The translations under genes were made by a program, and so were the position numbers. A stretch of 64,000 nt of DNA. It comes from Apus apus (Eukaryota; Chordata; Aves; Apodiformes; Apodidae). The DNA lies in assembly GCF_020740795.1 (NCBI RefSeq), contig NC_067283.1:4863659-4927658 (forward strand). Direction: 5' to 3'. Below are positions 13,313-47,000 of this stretch, piece after piece. Positions within the stretch are counted from its first letter, which is position 1; every line of letters starts with the position of its first letter. A model generated the notes under the pieces. It ran no database searches. It was not told the DNA's origin and was given only the letters and a program-made list of their open reading frames with translations.

Positions 13313-15656
13313 ACAGCTTCAACTCCCCGAATTCTCCTACACATCCAAACATCTTTATTGGCTTTATTTCCACGTTGTTCCTGTTTTGATGCTGGAAGGA
13401 AAAACCCTAATAAATTAAAAAGATAGCTGAGGGAAAAGGCTTCGTTTGTTTTTTTCTTTGACTGGGACTTTTCAAATGCCATATTAAAAAGAAAGGAAAG
13501 GTCTTTTGGTTAAAGATCTGAACTGAGATCGTGCTTTTTGCTTCAGTTCCTGCTAGCCATGGACTGAACAGTAGGTGAATCAGGACCCCATGCAGAAAAG
13601 CTTCTAGCCTCTCTGTAGACACTGAAATACCTTCCTGGATCTGGCTTTTAATCTGTGTGGGTCTCAATCACCTTTCTGGGAATTGAGATGAAAAATGCAT
13701 GGTTTTCTCCTCATTGTTTGTCTTCTTGCCTAGAAGCTATCTGGAGGACCTGAGAGGGAGATGAAGGTTGCTGAATACACTCCTAGTAGGTGCATGAAGC
13801 CACGTGGACTCAGTCTTCCATGGTCCTTCAGAGGTTCAAGAAGGAGTCAGCACATCTTGACCTCTGCTGCCCAGGGCTGCCAGGCTGTGGGTGCCTGCTC
13901 AGATACCAGAGAGGTGTTGGGGCTGTGCTCAAACCGCCCCTGGAGGTACCTACTTCTCTCTGCTGCCTGTGCAAGGGGCCAGGGTCTGGCAGCTCTGGGC
14001 TGTAGAAGATCTGGATGGACCAACAGCCTTGCCTGGAACAGCAATTTTTGTGCTCTGACACAGTGTGCAGACACTTCAGGAGAAGGACCATGGCTTCTCA
14101 TGAGTTTGTGGTGCAAAGTGCAGCATGTCTCTTATAACATGAGCAATGAACATGCCTGCTGGCAAAGGATCATCTGGCTTTGCTCTTTCCTCCCTCAGAA
14201 GGAGATTATTCCATGGGTTTGTGCTCTGGCTTCTCATATTTTTTCCTCTTCCTGTGACTCAGTTGCTGTGTGGAGTTGAGGCAGCCACGGCACTGTTCCT
14301 TCTCATAGGTGGTTCCCTCTCACAGCTGAGCAGAGGAGCTCAGGAGAGGCCATGGCCTACAACCAGAGCAGACTTTTAATCCAGAGACAGAGAAGAAAAG
14401 GCAGGCAGTCGAGTTGTTGTTGTTGAACACAGAGCAGTTGTTCAGTCTGCCATGGGCCAGTGCGAGTCAGGGGAGTGACCTGGCCGAGCAAATCCGTGCA
14501 AGGTGCAAGAATCCATGAGCTGTGTCTTCTCTCCAAGCTGGGCTTTGGTTTGTGAGCAGGACTGACTCATCCAGCAGCAGCTGACATGGGTCTGGGCCCT
14601 CCACAAACACAGTCTGTTCCTGTGGCCTTCCCATCAGAGCTGAGCTGCTCAGGAGGCACCTGCCCATGCCCCACGGGCCAGCCAGCTCTGCTGGAATGTA
14701 ACCCCATACATTGGTTTGGGGTTTGATTTGCTTCAGGATGTTTCCCTGTAAAAAAATCTGGGTTCAGAAGTTGCTTTTTCAGCAAAACCTCAACTATCCA
14801 AGCAGGGAACGTGGCTAAGCACAGTCCTTTTTTCTTTTTCCAGCTGGTAGGTAGGATAGGAGGTGGATGGCAGATCTTCACCCAACAGAAGGGCAGCTGC
14901 AGGTACCAAAAATATCTCAAATGCACCTTTGTGTGGGCAACTGAAATCTACCTCTTCCCCACAGAGGTAGCAGAGCCTGGTGAGCTGCTCACCCCTGTGT
15001 AAAGTAGACATCAGGGTCATCAGTTGGATGACTCCACATATTCTGCTGACTGAGCTGGCTGTGTCTTCATTGACCTTTATGGAGCTGAGAGCCTGGTGCC
15101 CTGCCCTGAGATACCTTTCAGTTGTCTTTATTTAGATCTGAATCTCCTCCTGAAGTGGAAGGGCTTCATTCCTTAGGCTCTCAATGCCCCAGGAGACCTG
15201 ACCTGACATCCTGTGGCTGTTCCAGGAGGCATTGGTCTCCCAGAGCTCCACCATTGTCCCTTCCACCCCTTGTGCCATGGTGGGAGCAAAGCAGCACTGA
15301 TGTCCAGTCCAACACCCCAGCAAATCCTTTTCATCTCTTTAAATAAGGGAAAACCAATTCCATACCAGAACAACAATACCCAACCCAGTCTTTTCTGTCT
15401 GTGGTCCCACACTTTGCTTGGTCCCCCATGAGCATGGATATCTTGGGAATGGGGGTTCATCCCACCAAACTGCTGATAACTACAGCTCTGCTCTCTTCAT
15501 AGTCAGCAGAGAGACAGAGACACTTCAGGGTGTGGATTATCTGTATTAAACCTCCACTGATGGTGAGAGGAACCCAGCTGGCCAGTGCACTTATTGGTGT
15601 ATCCAATTAAATGGTTGTTTTTATGTCTTCCTTTTCCTTCCAGCTCAGCCTGCAGG

Positions 15657-37896
<22,240 letters not shown>

Positions 37897-38994
37897 GACC
37901 GCAGGGGCCATCTGGCATCCAGTGACTCTGGGACCAACCCTCACATCTCTTAGGAGCTGCAGAGAAGAAGTACAGACATTATTGCTCAGTGAACCCAACC
38001 CACCATCTCAATCAGGCCAAGCTCCTAAGCAGTTGCTCCAGCAGCTGCTGATCAGGGGGTGGCTCCTTTCTCCCTGAAAACCCTGCACCCAACGAGGCAA
38101 AACCTTTTGCACTAATGACTTTGCAGGATGCTTTTGCCTCTTTTTGACACTTTATTGCTGATTGCCATGAAGACAAGTGTGTGTCACACAACCTAGTGTA
38201 GCCTCTTCTTTCCTCTCCTTTTTGCGAATTGCCACGTGCCCAAGGTCACGACATTCCTTCCTTTGTAGAAGCTTAAAATTAAGCAAGACAAAGGCCACTT
38301 GCAGCTGCTATGGAAATTTTGGGTGGGGAGAAGAGTGGGAAGGCCTAGGACAGAGGGGGAGCCTTGGGTCCAGATAAAAAGGTACTGGAGTAGCCAGATG
38401 TGTGATGGGGTGGCCCATGGAGTGAAATCAGTGAGTTCAGCCCCTTTTCAGCTTGCAGAAAAGCTGCTAACAACAGCAAGAATCAGTTATACACCAACAT
38501 GCACAGCCCAGTGAGGGTAAAACAAATGAGAACCTGGCTTGGAAAACCCCAATTGTTAGGAACATATTTATTAGTTGATCTGTTTCAAGAGGATGAGATT
38601 CAGAGATTCAGGGCTAGACAGAGGTTTTGACTGCCAGACAAGACTCTGTTTTCTCATTCAGACAGCATCTCCAATCTAACCTGGCCTCCATGGGCATAAC
38701 TGGGTGATCCTAAGAGTCCATCTGCCTGCAGACCAGAGCCAGGAGGGTTTTGGGTATGACCTGAGGCAGAGTGTGTCCCACTGAAGGTTTTGTCAGGGGT
38801 CCACTCCTATGATGTCCATGGGGCTGAGAGTGCCCGTTCTGCACTACGAGCTCAGGCTGACCGAGGGGCAGTAACCAAAATGTTGGTTACTAAGGGATAC
38901 AGCTGTAAATGAAAGGAGGAAACACACAGGTTTAAAAACCCAGAAGATTTGATTTTGCAGCTTTGCTCCAGTTCCAAACTGATCGGTGATTCCA

Positions 38995-39000
38995 AATAAA
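38995..39000 (+). terminator. VILL: Candidate VILL polyadenylation signal AATAAA
   Basis: First canonical AATAAA on the + strand after the VILL stop codon, giving a 3' UTR of about 1.1 kb. A GATAAA variant at 38373 is closer but weaker. No transcript end can be confirmed from sequence. Confidence 0.35.
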
Positions 39001-39077
39001 GAGCCAGCAGCATCACTGTAAGTGTCCTTGATCAGTGGGTGGGGTAGGACAGCAGAAAAGTTCTGCAGGGCCACAGA

Positions 39078-39108
39078 TCATAGAATCATAGAATCCTAGG
39101 GGTTGGAT
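39078..39108 (-). repeat. Short CR1 terminal fragment, antisense
   Basis: atcatagaatcatagaatcc followed by taggggttgga. These are the reverse complement of CR1 terminal octamer repeats plus a few bases. Confidence 0.6.
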
Positions 39109-39904
39109 CCTTCAAACACCTGGTTCTTAATGGGATTTAGGGTTGTTTTTTTTTAAAGAAAGAACAAACTGAGGAGCTGAGGCCCTCCCTGTTCCCAGCC
39201 ACCACATAGCCAGGACCCTTTGCCTCCCTATGCCCATGTACTCTGCCCCTGAGAACTCCCTCACTGCCAATGGTGGGTACTTGGCTGTTCAGCAGTTGGC
39301 TTTACTGCCCACCCTTGCTGCAGCCATGTGGGGATGGAGCTGAGGAGCTGCAGGCAGCTGAGGGTTGAGATGAAGATGGTTGAGTGAAGAGCTCACACAC
39401 TACCCAGGACCATGCAGTAGTGGTGAACTGTCCCCATCTGGCTGGGCTGGAGGCAGGGAAGTCCAGGCAATGGGGTCTTCTGGACAGATCTTTAAGAACT
39501 GGTAGTTAATTCAAACAAGCCACAAGCTCCAGGCATGAAAAACCCCACAAGGACCAGTAGCTTTAAAAAACTGAAGCATGTCTATCTTCAAATTCTCATG
39601 TGTTGCATTCAAGTAAGACAAAGAGGCAAATAATGACAAGAAATGGGACTTTTTCCAGATGTTTTTACCTTTAATAATCTAACACATCGTTAGTAACATA
39701 GTTGGCACTTCCAAATATATATTATTTTATTTCAACAACATTCCCTTAACTCTGTAGTTGTACTTGGGGGGAGGGGGAGAAATAAAAAAAGTTACCCTTT
39801 GCCATAAATAGTGGGTTGATGTTCCAAACACTCTGGTTGGGGTGGGTTACCTCTACAGTGCAACTAGGACCAGGCTAACGTGCAATAAATGTTTCTACTG
39901 CCAC

Positions 39905-40035
39905 TTCAAGGCCAGGTTGGATGGGGCTCAGAGCAACCTGGTCTAGTAGGAGGTGTCCCTGCCCACACAGGGGGTTTGGATCTAGATGATCTTTAAGGTC
40001 CCTTCCAACCCAAACCTTTATGTGATTCTCTGATT
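39905..40035 (+). repeat. CR1 LINE 3' fragment between VILL and PLCD1
   Basis: aaggccaggttggatggggc, then gagcaacctggtctagtagg, then ggtcccttccaacccaaacc and tgtgattctctg. Confidence 0.92.
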
Positions 40036-40541
40036 TCTCTGTGTTAAAAAACGACAGGTTTGGGTTTTGGTGTTTTTTTGGTTTGTTTTTTTTCTATAAA
40101 AACACAAAACTAAGAAAGTTTTACTGCGTTAAAAAAAAAAAAAAATACAAGCCCTACTGTCAGTTGAGTGCATGTCCATTGTCATCAGCAAAAGAAACTC
40201 ACTGAGGTCTCTTTGAGCAGGTTTCCTTTGGGGTGAGAGAGAGAGAGAAATCTGCTGCTCGGCGGCTCCTTTCTCCTTCACAGGACAAGGCTTTGAGTGC
40301 AAAGGGACCTGGCTGGGAGCCAGGCAGAGTAGTGCTCATCTGTTTGTTTTTTTTTTTACTGTCACACAAAAGGAAAAGTCGAGGCAGATGACACATTTCT
40401 TTGTAGTGCAGGTTTCTTGTTTAACCTGTTAGTAGAAAAGAGGAGAATCCTGTCCCCGTTCAGGACTTCATCCCAGGAAAGACAGCAGACTTGCAAGAAG
40501 TCACCTGGCATCTGGCTCCTGGTTTCAGGGGTGGGAGGGAT

Positions 40542-40547
40542 TTTATT
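40542..40547 (-). terminator. PLCD1: Candidate PLCD1 polyadenylation signal AATAAA
   Basis: First canonical AATAAA on the - strand after the PLCD1 stop codon, about 385 bp downstream. That would give a 3' UTR of typical length. A second candidate is at 39726-39731 and a third at 38567-38572. Confidence 0.4.
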
Positions 40548-40928
40548 TTTTTGCCTTGCAGAGATGTTGGGTGGTTTGTCCAGATGCCTGACCAAGCCCA
40601 ACTCAAGAGCTGTACTCAAAGGGAGTCCCTGCTCTCTTGCTAAAAAGCAAAGTTTTTAAAAAAAAGAAAAATCACACTAAAGTGAACTAAAAACCACAGC
40701 TGGATTGGTGGAACAGGTACAAAAGGATTGATCTCAGCAGCAGCATTAGGATGTTTCCAGGAGAAGGTGGGTGGCTATTTCACATCAGGGGTCTTGTGGA
40801 GCACCACCACGTGCTACTCCAGAGAAGGCACTGGGGATCTGAAGGGACCCTCACATCGGCTGACGTGGCAGGCTGAATTCCCTCGAGGGCTGTAAGGAGG
40901 TTCACTGTGCCCTGCAGGAGCTGAGCTG

Positions 40929-41020
40929 CTAATCACAGTCCTGGATACTGACGTACACAAAGAGGGTGGAGGAGGAGTAGGGGTCTCCGTTCTTGGTCAG
41001 AAGGTGGATGTGGCGGTAAC
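40929..41020 (-). CDS. PLCD1: PLCD1 last coding exon w11 (C2 end, stop codon)
   Basis: Encodes window residues 541-571 and [23 protein letters not shown] then [19 protein letters not shown] is the final C2 strand of PLC-delta. The Cys-Asp after SIQD is a short extension relative to mammalian PLC-delta-1. Acceptor tgctcccag; phase 1. Confidence 0.97.
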
Positions 41021-44000
41021 CTGGGAGCAGAGACACAGGGACAAAGTGGCCTTCAGCCCAGCTGGAAAAATGTTTGCTGACATCTGCCAAGACCCTGAGA
41101 CAACATCTCCCTGTCTCAGAGCATTTTGGTCTCAGGACCCCACAGAACAGGTAGGTCTGAGAGGCTCTGGGCATTGGTAACATATCGTGCCACGGGTGAC
41201 AAGGGGACCCCTTCACCAGCTGCCCAATAAACCATTTTTCACCTTGCCCATAGTCCAGAGAGAGGATCTGTTCTGATCCAAGGTGTGATGGGTCTGGACC
41301 TCTTATTTAGGACACTGGAGCCTCCCACAGGGCTCAGGGGTTGTGAGGAACACGGAGCAGAGCCTTACCTTGCTTCAGACTGGTGAAGGGCAGGGTGTAC
41401 TGCCCGATGAAGTCGTTTTTGGTTGACATGTCAAAGTCTTCCACCACAAACCGGACCAGGGCCAGTGCAGGGATCTCTATGTCAAATGTAAACTCTTCAT
41501 CCCACTTCGGGTTAAAGCCTGGGCAACACAGACAAGGATGGAGGTTAGAGCTGCTCACCAACAAGGATGGAGGTCAGAGATGCTGGCAGATAAGGTCAGC
41601 AGTCAGAGATGCTAACGAATGGGAGGTGACTTTGCCTGACTGCCAACCTAACCTGACCCAGGCCAAAGGCCTCAGGAGGTGCCAAAAATCATTGTTCCCA
41701 GCTCTGACACTGATTTGCTCCCTGACATTAATAAATCCCTCAGCTTAAGCTGCTCGTTGCAGACCTCAGCCCCACGGTCCCAAAAGGCAGCCAGGAGCAG
41801 CAGGGAGGTGAACTCAGCTCTGCTCCACAAGCCCAGGCTGGCTGAGACATGGATGTCTTTGGTTGCAAAATCTGACCACCCAAAACCAGGGGAGAGCAAA
41901 GGGGAGACTGTGCCTTTGTGTTGTGACAACTTTCTGGGGCTTGAAGCCTCCTTGAGTGCTCCAGGCACACCCATCCATCACCATTCCATGCCTCAGTTTC
42001 CCTGTCTGCAAGAAAGGTTAATGAGGAGCATCAGATTACAAAAAGCATCATCAAGTCAGTGAAAAAATATTGTTATCTCCTTGTGTAAGGGCAGGGTCTG
42101 AGAAAGCCAGACTAGTCCTGCTTCTGTTATGGATAAGGATCTTGTGATCTGAACTCACAGAGCAAACACATCAGATGAGAGATCATGAGCCAGCTCAGTG
42201 CTCTCTCCAGGCTGCTGGGAGCTCTCAGCAGTTTCAATAAACCACTCCCCAGAAACAAACAGGAGGAGAGGACATTCTGTTTGCAACCCTGCTGCAAACA
42301 GGCCCAGCCTGAGCAGAGCAGAAACCTAAGGACAGCAGAAGATCAGCTGAAGCCTGCTGGTCATAAAGGGTCTGAGGACAATTTGTCAGGAGCCAGGGAT
42401 CTTTCAGCTGGCCTTGAAGGTGCTGAGATGGGCCTGGGGACAGTGACACAGCAAAACACCTGTGCTGGGTTGGTGCACTTTATTTGGACTTTCATAGGAT
42501 AAAATCAACTGCACTGTTCTGATAACCCACCTCTGCTCCTGACCCTCTTCAACCTTGGGGAAAAAAAACCCAAAACAACAGGGTTGCTGATCCCATGGGA
42601 GCAGAAATCATGAAAGCTGAGGGAAAGTCATCAGCCCTAGGACACTAGGCTTCACTGTTCTGACTGGGGGGGATGTTCAACCCACCTCAGAGCCATAGCA
42701 AGATGCTCAGAGCTGCAGGGCCAGCAGGTTCCCATGGCCTCTCCAGCTCCACAGCTGTGCTGCTGGGACCAGATCTGTGCTCACAGTCCCTGCTTCAGTC
42801 CCACCAACACAGGCTCATGGAATCATTTAGGTTGGAAAAGACCTTTAAAGTGACTGAGTCCAACCATAAAGCATCAAACCAGGGGAGCTGTGGAAGCATG
42901 GTCACACATCTGAAACCTCAGCCCATGAAATGGAACTGCCCTCCATTCTGCAGCTGCCCCTTTCCAGCACTGATGTTTGCATTTCTTCATTCCCTTTCCA
43001 TTGGGCAACACTCCCTTCAGCATCCCTCCAGTATCACTCCAGTATCACTCCATCCAGTCAAGGGCTGGCTGTGGGGCAGGGTGTGCTGAGCAGCCCTGAG
43101 GAACAGGCCTGGCAGGTCTGAAATGTTCCCTGAACAGCTTTCACTGGAGACACTATAAAAATCATTGCAGGTGACAGAAATGGCCATGAGCCTTGGGAGC
43201 TGGGCCAGATTTACTCAAACAGGATAGAGGAAGAGGGAAATAATTGTTAGCAGGAGGAAAATCTGCACTGGCTTCCCAGCACTTGGCTCTTACTGCACAC
43301 AGAAAAGCTGTGTGTTTGTGTGTACCTGTGTGTGTGACTCCTACTACCTCATTGCTCCCACAGGAGAGAGGGATGAACTTGCCCTCTAAAACTCAGAAGG
43401 CCACAATATTCATATCCCCATTGCAGGGGAGGGAGGGAATCACAGCCATGTTTGACTCATGAGAAATGGTCCACAGGGAGGTGAAATGCCTGTGAGGTCT
43501 CTGGGGTCTGTAAAGACAAGCAGATGAAGTGTCCCTGCCTTGTGAGGAGGCTCTGAGCTGCAGGAAATGTTCTCCTTTTGCACAGACTCAGTTACATATA
43601 AGAAGAGGTTGAGAGATGTCAAGTTTTCCAAGGATAAGGGGGTTATTGTTGCCATCTACCACTACCCCCTTATGGAGAAGATAGAGCCAGGCTCTTCTTA
43701 CAGGTGCACAGCAAAAGCACGATGCATAATGGGCACAAACTGCAACAGGGGAATTCCTGGCTAAGAATAGGGATCTCTTACTTTCTCATGAGGTCAGTCA
43801 AAGCTTGGAACACTGGAGAGACCCCAGAAAGCCTGGGAAATCTCCATCTGTCGAGATATTAAAAATTCATCTGGGGGATACCTCATGCAATTTGAGTTAA
43901 CTTTGAGTATGGTCTTGTTTTGGGAACAGGCACCTCCAAAGTGCCTTGCAACCTCGTGAGCTTGTGACAGTCTCAGAACACAATCAGCCTCACAAGAAGC

Positions 44001-47000
44001 CTTCTCTGGGAAGATCTTGCTGGGGACCCATGCATTCCAGGTCAAGTCCAACTGCACGGAGGTAAAGAGCACCTCCAAAGCTCTAGCACTGCAGATTTGG
44101 CAGGTTTGGCCTCAAAACAACTCATATGCTGATGGTATTTTGCAGGGAATTTCTGTCTCTGAACACCTTAGAGAAAGAAGAGAGGGAAGAACCCCTGAAT
44201 GTAATTCTCTAGAGGAACATCAGCCTGTGGGGCCAGTTGATGCCAACAACAGTCTATGACCAGGGTCCCTGCACTGAAGTTGCCAACAGCACCTTCTGCA
44301 CCTGCTCAGCATGGCAGGCTTGGGTGCACACGGGCAGATCAGGGCACAGGCAGCAGCCTCAGCAAGGAACACTCTGCTACATGAAACCAAAGGGTTACTG
44401 CCCCCATGGGAGCACAGCACAGAAGAAAAACCCCTTACCATTGTTCTCAATGACTTTGGTCTGCTTCTTGTTGTTATCCTGCTGGACACCATGGATCTCT
44501 ATCGTGACCTTAGGATCAACAATGGAGTTTTTGCTTTTGTTCACCTTGGGCAGCTGCTGACCAGAGATGATCTGTGGAGGAAACAAAGCAGTCATAGAAT
44601 CACAGAATGGTTTGGGTTGGAAGGGACCTTAAAGAAAATCTAGATCCAACCCTCCTGCATTGGCAGGGACACCTCCCACTAGATCAGGTTGCTCTAAGCT
44701 CCATCCAGCCTGGCCTTGAATGGGGCTTCCACAACTTCCCTGGGCAACCTGTTGCAGTGTCTCACCACCCTCAGCATGAAGAATTTCCTTCTAATGTCAA
44801 TGGCATGTTTGCTTTTCTCTATGACATCTTTACTTCATCTTGTTCAAGAGGTCAGGACGTCATTGGAGGGGGCTCCCTGGCAAGCATCCCCCTCCTTCTC
44901 CAGGAGTGCAGGACCTGCTGTGACAAGCTGGGACATCCTTCAGAGGAAGCTGTCATGAGCCAAAGCACCTCCTGAACATTGCTCCAGCCCAGCCAGCTGG
45001 CTAAGGGGGCTGCCAGCTTTTAGACTTGTCCCCAGTGAGAAGATGATACTTGGAAAACAACAGTGGTGACTGTCTGACTGCGTGTCACCTGTATGTTTCT
45101 GTCACAGCAGTGAATGTTGTCATTGACCTCTGCAGAATATTTCATGTGTGACTAAGTCCCTGGAGGATGAGAGCCCATGCAGGACTAAAGCAGAGGCCCC
45201 AGTGGTGGAAAATGAGTAGGGTTAGGATAACACTGCCCAGGTGGGACCAGGAGAAGGAGAAGGTACAACCTACACGCCCCCCCTGAAGGTGGATGCTACC
45301 GAGACATTTTCCAACTTCTATTCTTACTTTAAGCAGAAGCTTCTTCTTTGTCCCCCATGTTCCTTCTGTGATGGATTTTGGATTGAATTTGGTTTGCTCA
45401 TCCCGGAGGAATTCCGGCTTTAAGACATACCCAGAAAACCCATTGTCCTGGAACCGACCCTGGTAGACATCCATTTCTGTGCCTCCTGTCTGGAAATTTA
45501 GGGCAACTACAATGCAAAATAAAGAAAGAAGTCAGTCACTTCCAGATAAATCAATGGGAGCATTTTTTCACTCGTTCTATTCACACAAAACTGCATTTCA
45601 TGGACATAATCACTGGCTTTTCCATGTTTCAAAGAGCAGTGATAAACTATGACCTTCAGAGTCTGCTACCCCTGAGGATTTCCTGCATTCAGAGATGTCA
45701 GGGGCAGGAGGAGCCTTCACAGCCACCTCAAGTTGTCCTCCTTCCTGCCACAGAGTCAAAACGTGTCCTGCACTGAATTTCTGTCCCCCTGTTGCCCAAC
45801 TGCATCTTTGAGATAAACCTACTCGTTTCAATGCTGGAGGAGCTCTCTCCTCCAATGAAGCCAGCAAATCCTTCTCAGATTTATTCTTCTCTGGCCTTGT
45901 TATGAAACCTCTTTTCTAGTCCAGATGTGCCTATTTTCATTTTCCATCATGAGGGGCACTGGTGCCTCTGTTGGTTACACTAGAGAGCTCCTCACTGCCT
46001 GAACTCCTCATGCAGCAGTACAGAACCTGTGACCAAACCATCTCTTTATTGTCCCCCACCCAAAACAGATCAAGCCTCACCGGTGTCCCGACAGCAGGCA
46101 GATTGCTTGTATTCTTTCCAACTTGCCACTCTCTTTTTAAAAGCATTAGTGTCAAATTTGGAAGCACCACCTGTGAACAGTCTCACTAATACCACACAGG
46201 GAGGGCACACGGACCCCAGCACCTCCTCAGCCCTCCACTGATTTCTCAAGGGTGGTGCTAACCTCTTTAGCAACCTCTAAGACAGCTCTAGGACAGATGA
46301 CAATTTATCGTGGTCCTGGATCCTACATATCCTGCAAAACTTTAAGGCCAAAAGCATGTTAAGGCACTCTCCTGTTTTTCTACCTGCAAGCAAGACTTTA
46401 ATAACTGCAATATACTGGTTTTACTGGGAGCTGCAAGTACTCAGGGCTACTGTAAAATCATCTTTTGGGTGTCCAAATACTGAACTCGTGTCAGATGAGG
46501 CATGCAGGTCTGGCCTCACTGTACCCCAAGGGACCTGATGTTGCCTCCCAGGGACTTCCCTGCCTTCACATTTCTCCTGACTCAGCACTGGGGAGACAGG
46601 TCCATGGGTGCTACTTGTGCCCCCCACGGAGGCTGCAGCCCCCAGGGAGCTCATGTGCTGCCAGGGAGCCCTGCAGCTGCAGCTTCTCTTGTTCATCTGG
46701 GCCATAAAGGCACAACTGGAACATCTCCAACATCCAGCATCACCACCAGAGCCAAGGATGCCATCACCAGCCTGCCCACTTAGCACTGCACCAGCTATCA
46801 CAGAACTCACTTAACAGGCTCTGGAACCCTTGTTTTCAAGAATCTCTGAGCTATCAGTAGTGCCAGGGTCTTAACACCCTGGGACTAGGTACAATGGGCT
46901 GCTTTGACTACAGGGAACAGGTCAGGCCACAGCTTGGCCCTTATGGTTATGGCCTTGCTCTAGGGCTTGCGAGATCCGAGTTTGATTTCCATCTCTGCCA

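Larger units (their letters stand above)
1..15643. other. Upstream/intergenic DNA, no recognised protein exon
   Basis: I translated this stretch on both strands and recognise no conserved domain. It holds CR1 fragments (about 1075-1160, 1380-1484, 5188-5846, 7650-7930, 10155-10335, 11925-12178), homopolymer runs and the CpG patch near 2.9 kb. In mammals the gene preceding VILL is CTDSPL. Its last coding exon was not found here, so this region is intergenic or a long 3' UTR plus the VILL promoter and first intron. Confidence 0.6.
37897..40928. other. Intergenic space between convergent VILL and PLCD1 3' ends
   Basis: About 3 kb without coding sequence that must contain both 3' UTRs. AATAAA hexamers occur on the + strand at 38995, 39781 and 39884. 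On the - strand they occur at 40542-40547, 39726-39731 and 38567-38572 (TTTATT as written). A CR1 fragment (39905-40035), T/A homopolymers (40065-40145) and AT-rich DNA (39700-39740) are also present. Confidence 0.7.

Noticed and set aside
13761-14279. 172-residue open frame on + strand
   Set aside because: Translation is Cys/Trp/Ser-rich without any family resemblance, and several overlapping frames are equally open; likely chance.
1-15000. 3' coding end of CTDSPL, the expected upstream neighbour
   Set aside because: No translated segment resembles the conserved C-terminal phosphatase domain; it must end before the window if synteny holds.
40070-40145. Poly-T/poly-A pair as a processed retrogene tail
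   Set aside because: No coding sequence or target-site duplication is evident beside it; it looks like simple A/T-rich sequence next to a CR1 fragment.
46930-47000. Functional tRNA gene
   Set aside because: A- and B-box-like sequences are present, but the arms do not pair into a cloverleaf and MIR-like sequence continues downstream; a SINE relic is the better reading.
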